Counted from the stretch's first letter, positions 8,021-18,037 are shown. The stretch is 64,000 nt of DNA from Bradyrhizobium diazoefficiens (GCF_018129965.1 NZ_JAFCKW010000016.1:1-64000); one strand, 5' to 3'. Numbers and translations are program-made. Notes: generated from the sequence alone by a model not told the origin.

Positions 8021-8974
8021 CTACCGCCCGGCCCCATACAGCTGCCGGTACTCTTCTTCGTAGGATGCGTAAGAGTCCTTCAATGTCGCCATGTTCAGCA
8101 ACATCGTCGCCACCACCGAACCCGCTTTATCGAACACGCGCGTCCTCACCCAGGCGCTCTCGGTGCGGCGGCTGCCTGACAGCGCGACCACCTCGCGCTC
8201 GACCTCGTACTCTGCGTCGACGAACAGCGGGCCCTTGACCAGCCTGATCTCCTGGTCGGCGAACAGGCCGACCGCAGGGCCTCTCGTAGGCAACGGATCG
8301 TCCTTGGAACGGTACTGAAAGAGGACGCTCAGCATCTCCATCGGGATGATCGCCCTGCCCCATGGATTGTCCGCGCCGGAATAGTAGGGCGAATTCTCGG
8401 TGATGACGGCGAGCTTCTGCTGAAGCGAGAACGGATAAAGGTCGCCCATGGTCTGGTCGAACGCCATCCGCACCGTCTGCCGCTTGCTGGTCTGCGCCAC
8501 CTTCACGTCGCGGAGGATCACGGGATCGGCGAGCGGCTTGAGTTCGCCGAGGCGCGTTTCGAGCGCCGTCGCGACCCGGGGATCGCCGACCGAGGCCGTG
8601 CCACGCAGCACCTCGGTGCCGTCGCGCTTGAGCATCTGGATCTGGCACTGGCTCGTGCCGGGCAACGGCTTCGAGAGGATCGCCTGCACCTCCTCGCCCT
8701 CGTAGCAAACGCTGCGGTAGTGGGCGGAGAGGCAGCCGGTCTCGAACCAGGTATGTCCCCACAGCCGCGCGCCGAGCGGGGCGAACTGGCTGAAATGCGT
8801 GGGGCCCTCGATGGTGCCGCCCTTGAAACCGAGCTTCTGCGCCGTGGCGTCGTCGTGAATCGAGGCGTGCGCATCGTAGGTTTGCGCCTGGAGCATCTGG
8901 CGCGGCTGCCGCCACGGCCCGGTCAGCGCTTCCGCAGTCTCGATGATCTCGGTGTCGAATGCATTTGCAGCCAT
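8021..8974 (-). CDS. MaoC-like / hotdog-fold protein
   Basis: Protein of 317 residues that looks like a double hotdog-fold (MaoC-type) protein. The N-terminal half contains ATAQKLGFKGGTIEGPTHFS, reminiscent of the substrate-tunnel segment of MaoC dehydratases, and the second half contains a repeat-like strand region (FADQEIRLVKGPLFVDAEYE). Such proteins hydrate enoyl-CoAs or act as thioesterase-like enzymes. The ATG at 8974 is chosen because a GGAGG site lies seven bases upstream; a GTG at 8986 is less likely. It is divergent from the large oxidoreductase at 9149. No catalytic pair could be assigned with confidence. Confidence 0.65.
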   Translation of the reverse strand: MAANAFDTEIIETAEALTGPWRQPRQMLQAQTYDAHASIHDDATAQKLGFKGGTIEGPTHFSQFAPLGARLWGHTWFETGCLSAHYRSVCYEGEEVQAILSKPLPGTSQCQIQMLKRDGTEVLRGTASVGDPRVATALETRLGELKPLADPVILRDVKVAQTSKRQTVRMAFDQTMGDLYPFSLQQKLAVITENSPYYSGADNPWGRAIIPMEMLSVLFQYRSKDDPLPTRGPAVGLFADQEIRLVKGPLFVDAEYEVEREVVALSGSRRTESAWVRTRVFDKAGSVVATMLLNMATLKDSYASYEEEYRQLYGAGR

Positions 8975-9148
8975 GGCGTCCTCCACAGGCAGCCATGACT
9001 AGCAGGAGCGCCACGGATGCGGCTAGCCGTATTGACTTCGTTGCCGCATGCTCTTGACTGTCACAATTCGCGCCGCGCAGCCGCGATCCCTCCCGCAGCG
9101 CAAACCCCAAGTCGCATAATATCCCGAACGAGAGACGAGGACTTCCGA

Positions 9149-12100
9149 ATGACGCTGATGCAGGTCGAGCTGGACGACAAATACCGGCTCGAATCGAAGC
9201 GGATCTTCCTGTCCGGCACCCAGGCCTTGGTTCGTCTGCCGATGTTGCAGCGCGAACGCGACCGGCTCCAGGGCCTCAACACCGGCGGCTTCATCTCGGG
9301 CTATCGCGGCTCGCCGCTCGGCATGTACGATCACGCGTTGTGGCGCGCGAAGTCGCACCTCCAGCAGCACGACATCGCCTTCGTCCCCGGCCTGAACGAG
9401 GACCTCGCGGCGACCGCGGTCTGGGGCAGCCAGCAGGTCGGGCTGTTTCCCGGTGCCAAGGTCGATGGCGTGTTCGGCATCTGGTACGGCAAGGGCCCCG
9501 GCGTCGACCGCTCCGTCGACGCGCTCAAGCATGCCAATGCGGCCGGCACCTCGCTCCATGGCGGGGTGCTGGCGCTGGCCGGTGACGATCACGGCTGCCA
9601 GTCCTCGACACTTGCACATCAGAGCGAACAGGTGTTCGCGGCGGCGCTGATCCCCGTGATCAATCCGGCAACGCTGCAGGACTATCTCGACCTCGGACTT
9701 TATGGCTTTGCGCTCTCGCGCTTCTCCGGCTGCTGGGTCGGTTTCAAGGCCATCAGCGAGACCGTCGAAAGCTCGGCCTCGATCTACAGCGACCCGGAGC
9801 GCATCCAGATCAAGCTGCCCGATGATTTCGAGATGCCGCCCGGCGGCCTCAACATCCGCTGGCCCGATCCGCCGCTCGACGCCGAGCGGCGCCTGTTCGG
9901 CCCGAAGATGGCCGCGGTGCAGGCCTTTGCGCGCGCCAACCAGCTCGACCGCGTCGTGCTGGATTCCAGGCCGGCCCGGCTCGGCATCGTCGCGACCGGC
10001 AAGGCCTATCTCGATCTCCGTCAGGCGCTCGCCGATCTCGGCATCACCGACAAGGACGCGCAGGATCTGGGCCTGCGCATCTACAAGGTCGCGATGACCT
10101 GGCCGCTCGAGGAAAGCGGCGCGAAGCGTTTCGCCGAAGGTCTGCAGGATGTGCTCGTGGTCGAGGAGAAGCGCGGCTTCATCGAAGACCAGCTGATGCG
10201 CATCCTCTACAATATCGATGCGTCCCGGCGCCCCACCATCACCGGCAAACGCGACGAAAGCGGCGCGCCGCTGCTGCCGAGCGAGGGCGAACTGACGCCG
10301 ACGATCGTCGCGGGCGCGCTGGTGGCGCGGCTGCGCAAGCTCGGGCACCACAGCCCGGTGCTGGAACAGCGCCTGGCGCGGCTCGAGGCGTTTGACAAGC
10401 CTGTCCCGGCAACGGCGCAGATCAAGCTGGCGCGCACGCCGTTCTTCTGCTCCGGCTGCCCGCACAATTCGTCGACGAAGGTGCCCGACGGCAGCCGCGC
10501 CATGGCCGGCATCGGCTGCCACGGCATGGCCCTGAGCATGCCGACCCGCCGGACCGATCTGATCTCGCATATGGGCGCAGAGGGCGTGAACTGGATCGGC
10601 CAGTCGCCCTTCACCACCGAGCAGCACATCTTCCAGAATCTCGGCGACGGCACCTACACTCATTCCGGCCTGCTTGCGCTGCGCGCCGCCTCCGCCGCCG
10701 GCATCAACATCACCTACAAGATCCTCTACAACGACGCCGTCGCAATGACCGGCGGCCAGCCGGCCGAAGGCGCGTTCAACGTCGCGCAGATCGCGCATCA
10801 GGTCTGGGCCGAGGGCGTCAAGCGGCTCGCGATCGTCTCCGACGATCCCGGCAAATACCCTGCAGGCAATTACTTCCCGCAAGGCGCGACCATCCATCAC
10901 CGCCGCGAGCTCGACGCCGTGCAGCGCGAGCTGCGCGACATCAAGGGCCTCACCGTCATCATCTACGACCAGACCTGTGCGGCGGAAAAGCGCCGCCGCC
11001 GCAAGCGCGGGCTCTATCCCGATCCCGCCAAGCGCGCCTTCATCAACGAGCTCGTCTGCGAAGGCTGCGGTGATTGCTCGCAGGCCTCCAACTGCGTCTC
11101 GGTACAGCCGCTGGAAACCGAGTTCGGCCGCAAGCGCCAGATCGACCAGTCGAACTGCAACAAGGACTTCTCCTGCGTCGAGGGCTTCTGCCCGAGCTTC
11201 GTGACCGTGCATGGCGGTACGCTCAAGCGCATCAAGACCTCGTCGGTCGATTCGGGCCAGCTGTTCGCCGACCTGCCGCTGCCCCCGGCCCGCGAGCTCG
11301 ACGGTCCCTACAACATCCTCGTCACCGGCATCGGCGGCACTGGCGTCATCACCATCGGCGCCCTGCTCGGCATGGCCGCCCATGTCGACGGCCGCGGCTG
11401 CTCCGCGCTGGACTTCACAGGCCTGTCGCAGAAGAACGGCGCGGTGATGAGCCATGTGCGCATCGCGCCGAAGCCTGAGGACATCTCCGCGGTCCGCATC
11501 ACCACCGGTGGTGCCGACGTCATTCTCGGCTGCGACATGATCGTCTCTGCGGGCCCCAGCGCACTCAGCCGGGCCGAACGCGGGGTCACCAAGGCGTATA
11601 TCAACGCCGACCTGCAGCCGACCGCGAGTTTCGTACAGAACCCCGATCTCGATTTCGAGATGGGCACGATGCAGACGGTGCTGCGCGACGCGATCGGCGA
11701 CAAGAACCTCGACATCATCGACGCCACCGGCATCGCCTCGGCGTTGATGGGCGACAGCATCGCGACCAATCCCTTCATGCTCGGCTTCGCCTTCCAGAAG
11801 GGTGCGATCCCGCTGTCACTGGAGGCCCTGCTCCGCGCCATCGAGATCAACGGCGCCGCGATCGAGATGAACAAACTCGCCTTCAGCTGGGGCCGCATCG
11901 CCGCCCACGACATGTCGCGGGTGCGCAGCGTGCTCCAGTTCAAGAGCCGGGCGAGTGCGCCGACAAAGTCGCTCGACGACATCATCGCGACCCGCGCGGA
12001 GTTCCTGACGAGCTATCAGGACAAGGCCTACGCGGACCGCTACCGCGCGGCGGTCGCCAAGGTGCGCAAGGCGGAGAGCGCCGCATCGCCCGCATCCACA

Positions 12101-12625
12101 GAGCTGACCGAGGCCGTGGCGAAGAACCTGTTCAAGCTGATGTCCTACAAGGACGAATACGAGGTCGCGCGGCTCTACACCGACGGCAGCTTTGCCAGAA
12201 AGGTGTCGGAGAAGTTCGACGGCGATTTCTCGCTGAGATTCCACCTGGCACCGCCGATCTTCGCGCGGCGCGACAAGACGACCGGGCATCTTCAGAAAAA
12301 GGAATTCGGCGGCTGGATGATCCACGCCTTCCGCGTGCTGGCCAGACTGAAATTCCTGCGCGGCGGCGCGTTCGATCCGTTCGGTCGGAGCGAGGAGCGC
12401 CGGACCGAGCGGAGGCTGGTCTCGGACTATCTCGGCATGATCGATCAGCGGATGCCCGGGCTGAAGCCGGAACAGATCCCGCTGCTGACGCGGCTCGCGC
12501 GTGTGCCGGAAACCATCCGCGGCTTCGGCCACGTCAAGGAAGCCAACATCAAGCTGGCGGCGGCCGAGAAGGCGCGGCTGGAATCAGAGCTCGAAAACAG
12601 CCGCTTTGCAGCAGCGGCCGAGTAG
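9149..12625 (+). CDS. Indolepyruvate ferredoxin oxidoreductase, fused alpha/beta (IorAB-type)
   Basis: Fused 2-oxoacid:ferredoxin oxidoreductase of 1158 residues. It should oxidatively decarboxylate an aryl or branched 2-oxoacid (classically indolepyruvate) to the acyl-CoA, reducing ferredoxin. An N-terminal PorA-like region comes first (GFISGYRGSPLGMYD), then the TPP-binding half with CSGCPHNSSTKVPDGS near residue 434 and GIGCHGMA. A cysteine-rich segment CEGCGDCSQASNC follows near 637, with further Cys to about 675, probably binding FeS. The C-terminal gamma domain has ITGIGGTGV-like sequence (VTGIGGTGVITIGALLG) near 723. The ATG at 9149 follows GACGAGG at proper spacing; the open frame extends upstream to 9017 but that part looks non-coding. 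Single-gene unit ending in repeats. Confidence 0.92.
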   Translation: MTLMQVELDDKYRLESKRIFLSGTQALVRLPMLQRERDRLQGLNTGGFISGYRGSPLGMYDHALWRAKSHLQQHDIAFVPGLNEDLAATAVWGSQQVGLFPGAKVDGVFGIWYGKGPGVDRSVDALKHANAAGTSLHGGVLALAGDDHGCQSSTLAHQSEQVFAAALIPVINPATLQDYLDLGLYGFALSRFSGCWVGFKAISETVESSASIYSDPERIQIKLPDDFEMPPGGLNIRWPDPPLDAERRLFGPKMAAVQAFARANQLDRVVLDSRPARLGIVATGKAYLDLRQALADLGITDKDAQDLGLRIYKVAMTWPLEESGAKRFAEGLQDVLVVEEKRGFIEDQLMRILYNIDASRRPTITGKRDESGAPLLPSEGELTPTIVAGALVARLRKLGHHSPVLEQRLARLEAFDKPVPATAQIKLARTPFFCSGCPHNSSTKVPDGSRAMAGIGCHGMALSMPTRRTDLISHMGAEGVNWIGQSPFTTEQHIFQNLGDGTYTHSGLLALRAASAAGINITYKILYNDAVAMTGGQPAEGAFNVAQIAHQVWAEGVKRLAIVSDDPGKYPAGNYFPQGATIHHRRELDAVQRELRDIKGLTVIIYDQTCAAEKRRRRKRGLYPDPAKRAFINELVCEGCGDCSQASNCVSVQPLETEFGRKRQIDQSNCNKDFSCVEGFCPSFVTVHGGTLKRIKTSSVDSGQLFADLPLPPARELDGPYNILVTGIGGTGVITIGALLGMAAHVDGRGCSALDFTGLSQKNGAVMSHVRIAPKPEDISAVRITTGGADVILGCDMIVSAGPSALSRAERGVTKAYINADLQPTASFVQNPDLDFEMGTMQTVLRDAIGDKNLDIIDATGIASALMGDSIATNPFMLGFAFQKGAIPLSLEALLRAIEINGAAIEMNKLAFSWGRIAAHDMSRVRSVLQFKSRASAPTKSLDDIIATRAEFLTSYQDKAYADRYRAAVAKVRKAESAASPASTELTEAVAKNLFKLMSYKDEYEVARLYTDGSFARKVSEKFDGDFSLRFHLAPPIFARRDKTTGHLQKKEFGGWMIHAFRVLARLKFLRGGAFDPFGRSEERRTERRLVSDYLGMIDQRMPGLKPEQIPLLTRLARVPETIRGFGHVKEANIKLAAAEKARLESELENSRFAAAAE

Positions 12626-12649
12626 CGGTTCGCGCGCATACTCTCTCCC

Positions 12650-12736
12650 CGTCATTGCGAGGAGCCCTTGCGACGAAGCAATCCAGAATCCCTCCACGGA
12701 GACAGCTGGATTGCTTCGCTGCGCTCGCAATGACGG
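12650..12736. repeat. Dispersed long palindrome, CGTCATTGCGAGGAGC class
   Basis: A long imperfect hairpin: the left arm CGTCATTGCGAGGAGC...GAAGCAATCCAG is mirrored by CTGGATTGCTTCG...GCTCGCAATGACG. A second copy lies at 32433-32523. It sits between the 3' ends of two convergent genes and may serve as a terminator. Confidence 0.7.
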
Positions 12737-12769
12737 AGGTTGCGGGACGAGTGTACCAAGCATTCGGTG

Positions 12770-12870
12770 TCATCGCCCGGCTTGACCGGGCGATCCAGTA
12801 TTCCGAGACTTTTCTGGTTGAGCCGATGGGCCAGGGCGTACTGGATGCCCCGCTTTCGCGGAGCATGACA
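12770..12870. repeat. Second palindromic element next to the 12650 repeat
   Basis: Begins with the hairpin CGCCCGG-CTTGA-CCGGGCG (12774-12792). It ends in a CCGCTTTCGCGG hairpin after a spacer. A different repeat class from its neighbour, intergenic and non-coding. Confidence 0.5.
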
Positions 12871-12883
12871 GCGGTGGAGATGG

Positions 12884-14608
12884 CTATACCGAAACGGCGG
12901 CCGAACCTTCCGCAACCACCGCCCCCTCCGCCAGATGCCGCCCCGCGATATACCCGAACGTCAGCGCCGGCCCGAGCGCAATGCCCGGCCCCGGACAGTT
13001 CCCGTTCATGATCGAGCCCATGTCGTTGCCGCAGGCGTAGAGCCCCTCGATCGGCGAACCATCCCCGCGCAGCACCCGCGCCTGGGCGTTGACCTTCATG
13101 CCGATGGCGGTGCCGAGGTCGGCCGGATAGATGCGCATCGCGAAGAACGGCGCGCGGACGATCGGCGCGACGCAAGGGTTGGGCTTGCGAGAGGCGTCGC
13201 CGAGATGGCGTTGATAGATAGTGCTGCCGCGACCGAATTCGGGATCGCGGCCCTCTTCCGCAGCGACGTTGTAATCTGCAATGGTCGCGGTCAGCGCGGA
13301 CGGCTTGATGCCGATCTGCGCTGCGAGCTGCGCGAGATCCGGAGCTTCAATCAGCTCACCGCTCGCCACATGGCGCCGAATGCCACGCGTGAACGGCTTG
13401 ATGCGGCCGAGGCCGTAAGCCCACAGGAATTGGCGGTCGCACACCAGATAGAATGGACGGCCCGGCTCGCCATTGGCGTCACGCAGCATGGCCAGCACGA
13501 ACTCGTGGTAGGACAGCGCCTCGTTGACGAAGCGTCGGCCCGCGGCGTTGACGGCGATCACGCCGGGCTTGGCGCGATCGGTCACCGTGTGCGGGAAGAC
13601 GCCGCGACTACCGTCGTCGCGCCGAAAAAGCGATGCCGGCACCCAATAGGCCGGGCTCGTCGCGTCCTGATTGAGCGCAGCACCGACGGTTGCTGCAAGC
13701 CGAAGTCCGTCCCCCGTGCCGGATGCGCTGGTCGCCGAGACGAAACCGGCTGCTGCGGGGAACAAGCGTTTGCGCAAAACTGGATCGTGCGAAAAGCCGC
13801 CGGTCGCCACCACCACGCCGCGGCGCGCGGAAATCAGGCGATCGCGGGAACCATGGCGGATGATCACGCCGGCAATTCGGTCGCCCTGCATCGACAAATC
13901 CTCGACGTCGGCGCTGAAGAGAATCTCGACCCGCCGCGCCAACAGCGAGGCGTAGAGCCGCGCTGCAAGTGCATTGCCGAGATGCAACGTTATCCCGCGC
14001 GGATGGCGCAGCCGCTGCCACGCGTATTCAGAGATCAGAAGCGCCGCGCGCAAGGTCGAACGCATCGACTTTCCGATCCGGCGCAAATGCGGGAGGTCGA
14101 AACGGTCGACCATCATGCCGCCGAACAGCGTGAACTCCGGTAGCGGAGCGCGCAGCCGCGCGAAATGCGCGCCGAGCCGGGTGCCATCGAAGGCGACCGG
14201 CTCAAGCGCGCGTCCGCCTGACGTCGCGCCGAGCCGCTCCGGATAATGGTCCGGACAGGCCTTGACCAGTTGAAGGCGGACCTCCGTGTTGGCTTCGAGG
14301 AAGGCCATCGCCTCCGGCCCGCGCGCCAGGAAGGCGGCGCGCAAACCGGCATGGGCGGGCTCCGGTACTGTGCTCGCCAGATACTGGACGGCATCCGTGA
14401 CGCTGTCCGAAAGCCCCGCCTCTTTCATCTTCGGATTGGCGGGGATCCAGACCATGCCGTCCGACCAGGCGGTGGTACCGCCGACGAAGGCGGTCTTCTC
14501 GATCACCAGCACGCGCAGACCTGCGGCGGCGGCCACCGCAGCCGCTGTCATGCCGCCAGCGCCCGCGCCGATGACGATGACGTCGTAGGTCTCATGCGCC
14601 GGCATCAT
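12884..14608 (-). CDS. FAD-dependent dehydrogenase, 3-ketosteroid delta-1-dehydrogenase-like
   Basis: Flavoprotein of about 574 residues of the FAD_binding_2 / fumarate-reductase flavoprotein class. The dinucleotide-binding motif VIVIGAGAGGMTAA is at the N-terminus. The C-terminal signature GSIMNGNCPGPGIALGPALT followed by FGYIAGRHL is like that of 3-ketosteroid 1-dehydrogenases and related 3-oxoacyl flavoproteins. The substrate could be a steroid or another cyclic ketone. The ATG at 14608 (or the next codon, 14605) is chosen over an upstream TTG. It is the last gene of a minus-strand run with the protease and GMC genes upstream. Confidence 0.82.
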   Translation of the reverse strand: MMPAHETYDVIVIGAGAGGMTAAAVAAAAGLRVLVIEKTAFVGGTTAWSDGMVWIPANPKMKEAGLSDSVTDAVQYLASTVPEPAHAGLRAAFLARGPEAMAFLEANTEVRLQLVKACPDHYPERLGATSGGRALEPVAFDGTRLGAHFARLRAPLPEFTLFGGMMVDRFDLPHLRRIGKSMRSTLRAALLISEYAWQRLRHPRGITLHLGNALAARLYASLLARRVEILFSADVEDLSMQGDRIAGVIIRHGSRDRLISARRGVVVATGGFSHDPVLRKRLFPAAAGFVSATSASGTGDGLRLAATVGAALNQDATSPAYWVPASLFRRDDGSRGVFPHTVTDRAKPGVIAVNAAGRRFVNEALSYHEFVLAMLRDANGEPGRPFYLVCDRQFLWAYGLGRIKPFTRGIRRHVASGELIEAPDLAQLAAQIGIKPSALTATIADYNVAAEEGRDPEFGRGSTIYQRHLGDASRKPNPCVAPIVRAPFFAMRIYPADLGTAIGMKVNAQARVLRGDGSPIEGLYACGNDMGSIMNGNCPGPGIALGPALTFGYIAGRHLAEGAVVAEGSAAVSV

Positions 14609-14667
14609 GCGGCAGGTTTCCCGGGACAAGGCATGACACCGTCATACCTCGCCCCGCCTGCCCAGCG

Positions 14668-15687
14668 CTAGCGGGCCGGCTTGCGCTCGATCGGATCGAT
14701 GTCGATCGCCCGCAGACGGCCGAGCCGCAGTACGTCCATGGAGAGCCGCCGGCCGATCCGGTCACGGTCGAGCACGCGGATCAGATCGTCGACGCCGTTG
14801 ATCTCGACGCCGTCGAGCCTGATCACGACGTCGCCGGGCAACAGGCCCGCCTTGGCCGCCGGCCCGTCAGGTTCTATCTGCGCCAGCAGCGCGCCCATCT
14901 TGTTATCGACACCGGCCAGCACTGCATGCCGCCGCGGAATCGGCGCGGTCTGTCCGGCGACGCCGATGTAGGCACGGCGCACATAGCCGTGACGGATGAT
15001 CTCCGACAGCACGAATTGCGCGGTGTTGCTGGCGACCGCAAAGCAGATGCCCTGCGCACCATTGATGATCGCCGTGTTGATGCCGATCACCTCGGCATTC
15101 GACGACACCAGCGGGCCACCGGAATTGCCGGGGTTGAGCGCGGCATCGGTCTGGATCACGTCCTCGATGGTGCGCCCGCTCACCGAGCGGATCGAACGTC
15201 CGAGTGCCGAGACCACGCCGGCGGTCACCGTCGATTCGAAACCGAGCGGATTACCGATCGCAATCACGAGCTGTCCGCGCTTCAGGCTCCGGGAATCTCC
15301 GAGCGCGGCATAGGGCAAGTCGCGCACACCATTGGCGCGCAGCAGCGCCAGATCCGTATCGGGATCGACGCCGAGCAGCTGGGCATCGCCGACATTCCCT
15401 TCAACGTCGCGCAGCCGGATCTCCCTGGAAGAGCCGACCACGTGGCTGTTGGTGAGGACGAGCCCGTCCGGCGAGATCACGATGCCCGAGCCGAGCCCGC
15501 CGCGTTCGCGGCCGTTCGGAGTTTTCGGCCCGGTCTCGACGCGCACGACGGCAGGGCCGACGCGATCAGTCACATCGATCACGGCATTCGAATAAGCGTC
15601 CCGCAGCGCCCGGTCATCGACCGAAGCAGGCGCCGTCTGTCGCGATGACGAGTCATCATCGGCTATATCTGAGGTGAAATCCAGCAT
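14668..15687 (-). CDS. Trypsin-like serine protease with PDZ domain (HtrA/Deg family)
   Basis: Deg-type protease of 339 residues. The triad is complete: His82 in LTNSHVV, Asp112 in DPDTDLALL, and Ser189 in NPGNSGGP. One PDZ domain follows from about residue 235, with PDGPAAKAGLLPGDVVIRLD. The protein is shorter than DegP and has one PDZ domain, like DegS. No signal peptide or N-terminal membrane helix is visible: the first 40 residues are polar and acidic. It may act in the cytoplasm or the start may lie elsewhere, although the ATG at 15687 is the clear start and has AGGA upstream. Located 91 bases downstream of the GCD3-like gene. Confidence 0.88.
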   Translation of the reverse strand: MLDFTSDIADDDSSSRQTAPASVDDRALRDAYSNAVIDVTDRVGPAVVRVETGPKTPNGRERGGLGSGIVISPDGLVLTNSHVVGSSREIRLRDVEGNVGDAQLLGVDPDTDLALLRANGVRDLPYAALGDSRSLKRGQLVIAIGNPLGFESTVTAGVVSALGRSIRSVSGRTIEDVIQTDAALNPGNSGGPLVSSNAEVIGINTAIINGAQGICFAVASNTAQFVLSEIIRHGYVRRAYIGVAGQTAPIPRRHAVLAGVDNKMGALLAQIEPDGPAAKAGLLPGDVVIRLDGVEINGVDDLIRVLDRDRIGRRLSMDVLRLGRLRAIDIDPIERKPAR

Positions 15688-15778
15688 GGCAGGAGTCCTT
15701 GAGGCTCACACAGATGGTGGCCTGTTCGCTCCCGTGCAAGGGACCCGCCCGGGACGCAAGGCTGGACTGCCCAGATGG

Positions 15779-16228
15779 CTAGGGCGCCCGCCGAAGCGTG
15801 CCTCCCCTCGCCTTGACCGGGTCGAGCAGCACCCAGTCGCCATCAGGGAGCACATAACCATTGGGGAATGGCGCACGCAGTTCGAGACCGAGCGAGCGCA
15901 GCACGCGATCGTCGCGGTAATAGCATTGCAGCACCACGCGGACGAGCGTTGCGGCAGCTGCACCGCCATGCTGGCGAAACTCCTGCGCCACCACATCGCG
16001 CCTGCGGTCATCGAGCTCGGCGAGCGGCTGGCCCGCGAGCCGCGCCAGATGCTCCAGCGCCTCCGTCACCAGTTTGGCATCGCGCCCAAGCGTGGCCAGG
16101 ATGTCGGCCTGGATCGCAGGATCGTCGGCGCCGGGCACCCTGTATTCGTCGCTGGCGGGAACGATCATCGCGGCGACGGTGCGGAGGTCGTCGCGCTGGG
16201 CACGCGTGAGTTGATAGCTTTCAGGCAT
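15779..16228 (-). CDS. Gluconate 2-dehydrogenase subunit 3-like protein
   Basis: Protein of 149 residues resembling the small subunit (subunit 3) of membrane-bound gluconate/sorbitol-type GMC dehydrogenases (LRTVAAMIVPASDEYRVPGA, then a helical region with VVAQEFRQHGG). It begins seven bases after the stop of the GMC oxidoreductase, which supports a two-subunit enzyme. Unlike many relatives, it has no visible twin-arginine leader. No cytochrome subunit is adjacent. Confidence 0.7.
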   Translation of the reverse strand: MPESYQLTRAQRDDLRTVAAMIVPASDEYRVPGADDPAIQADILATLGRDAKLVTEALEHLARLAGQPLAELDDRRRDVVAQEFRQHGGAAAATLVRVVLQCYYRDDRVLRSLGLELRAPFPNGYVLPDGDWVLLDPVKARGGTLRRAP

Positions 16229-16235
16229 GGCGGCC

Positions 16236-17834
16236 TCAGTCGAACAGATTGGCGAGGCGCTGCTTCATCTGGTCGGCGATGTAGAGCGCGAGGGCCTGGA
16301 TGGTGGAGGTCGGGTTTACACCACCCGAGGTGACGAAGATGCTGCCGTCGACTATGAAGAGGTTCTTCACGTCGTGCGTGCGGCCCCATTCATTGACGAC
16401 GGAGCGCTCGGGGTCGGTGCCCATGCGCGCGGTGCCGAGCAGGTGCCAGCCGCCCCACGGGATCGGCGAGTTGACGCAGAGGTCGGTCGCGCCCGCCATT
16501 TCCAGAACCTCGCGGCCGCGCGCCAGCGCATGGTCCATCATCTTCTGGCTGTTCTCGCTGATCGTGTAGTTGATCTTCGGCGCGGGAATGCCATGGCTGT
16601 CCTTCAGCACCGGATCGAGCGTGACGCAATTGTGTTCCTCCGGCAGATCCTCGCAGATCGCGGAGAAGCCCAGCCGGTGGCCGTTGAGCTTGCGGAAGAC
16701 GCGGTGATGATCGGCGCCCCATGGCAGAATGCCCTTCTGCTCGCTGACGACGGCCTCGAACACGGGTCCGGCGCCGCGCACGAACTGGACGCCGTAACCG
16801 CGCACGAAGCCGCGCGACAGGTCCGTGTCATACCACTCCTTGCTCCAGAGGCAGGTCGGCGGCGCGCGATTGCTGTCGGTCGGCTCCTTCACATAGCCGT
16901 AGATCTGCGCATAGGGATGGAACATCAGGTTCTTGCCGACGAGGCCCGACGAATTGGCAAGTCCATTCGGAAAGCGGCTCGACGCCGAATTCAGCAACAG
17001 GCGTGGCGTGCCGACACCGTTGCAGGCGATGATGACGACATGCGCAGCCTGGTACTGCTCGACGCCGTCCTTGTCGTAATAGACCACGCCCGAGGCCATG
17101 CCGTTCTCGTCGGTGGTGATCTCGCGCACCCGGCAATGGGTACGAAGCTCGACACCGGCGCGGACGGCCAGCGGCCAATAGGTGATGTCGGTCGACGATT
17201 TCGCCCCTTGTGCGCAGGCCGGCGTGCAATGGCCGAGATTGATGCAGCGCGCGCGGCCCTCGTAGTCAGTGGTCGCGACTGTCGTGTCCGACGGCCACCA
17301 GTGCCAGCCGAGCTTGTTCATGGCCTTGCCGAGGATGGCACCGGACAATCCGAGCGGCTGCTGCGGCATCGGCGGATGCGTCAGCGGCGACAGCGGATCG
17401 CCCGACAGGCCTGACGTTCCCATGATGCGGTCGTTCTCTTCGAAGAACGGGGTCAGTGCGTCATAGTCGATCGGCCAGTCGTCGGCGACGCCGTCGAGCG
17501 TCCTGACCTTGAAGTCGGAGGGATGGAGCCGCGGCCAGTGCGCGGTGTACATCACCGTCGAGCCCCCCACGGCATTATAGTTGACGACCTTGATCGGCGA
17601 ATTGTCGTCGTTGATCGGATAGTCCTCGGGCCGGCTGCGGATGTTCGGACTGGTCGCCCACTCGCCGTAGAATTTGGCTTCCCAGTCGCGGCCTGTGGTC
17701 GGATATTCCGCCGGGTTCATCCAGCCACCCTGCTCCAGGCAGAGAATTTGCATCTTGGTCTCGGCCAGCGACCACGCCACTGCCGCGCCCGACGCGCCGG
17801 CGCCAATGATCAGGACGTCTACGGGGTCATTCAT
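16236..17834 (-). CDS. GMC-family flavoprotein oxidoreductase (gluconate/sugar dehydrogenase-like)
   Basis: FAD-dependent alcohol/polyol dehydrogenase of 532 residues, likely the catalytic subunit that works with the protein encoded at 15779. The FAD motif VLIIGAGASGAAVAWSLAE is at the N-terminus, NAVGGSTVMYTAHWPRLHPS is the second GMC signature region, and the C-terminal catalytic region contains WHLLGTARMG and GGVNPTSTIQALAL. The substrate is unknown; sugar acids or cyclic polyols are likely. The ATG at 17834 has GGAGGA ten bases upstream and is preferred over the open frame extending to 17924. Confidence 0.9.
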   Translation of the reverse strand: MNDPVDVLIIGAGASGAAVAWSLAETKMQILCLEQGGWMNPAEYPTTGRDWEAKFYGEWATSPNIRSRPEDYPINDDNSPIKVVNYNAVGGSTVMYTAHWPRLHPSDFKVRTLDGVADDWPIDYDALTPFFEENDRIMGTSGLSGDPLSPLTHPPMPQQPLGLSGAILGKAMNKLGWHWWPSDTTVATTDYEGRARCINLGHCTPACAQGAKSSTDITYWPLAVRAGVELRTHCRVREITTDENGMASGVVYYDKDGVEQYQAAHVVIIACNGVGTPRLLLNSASSRFPNGLANSSGLVGKNLMFHPYAQIYGYVKEPTDSNRAPPTCLWSKEWYDTDLSRGFVRGYGVQFVRGAGPVFEAVVSEQKGILPWGADHHRVFRKLNGHRLGFSAICEDLPEEHNCVTLDPVLKDSHGIPAPKINYTISENSQKMMDHALARGREVLEMAGATDLCVNSPIPWGGWHLLGTARMGTDPERSVVNEWGRTHDVKNLFIVDGSIFVTSGGVNPTSTIQALALYIADQMKQRLANLFD

Positions 17835-18037
17835 CGCAACATCGTCCTCCCGCCCACGCCGCTTCCCGGGCGATTCGGCCATCACGGCTCGCAAGGCTTC
17901 CGCAAACGATAGGATCAGAGCCACGGCCGAGTAAAGCCACAGACGGGGAATGTCGCACTTCGCAGGGCGCAGACCATTGGTGTTGCCACGCCCGGATGCT
18001 AGGAACGAGGTGCAAGAGCCATCGATAGCGAGACATC

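Noticed and set aside
9023..11455. Long minus-strand frame opposite the indolepyruvate oxidoreductase gene
   Set aside because: Composition is typical of a shadow of GC-rich codons; the plus-strand protein has clear TPP, FeS and gamma-domain motifs.
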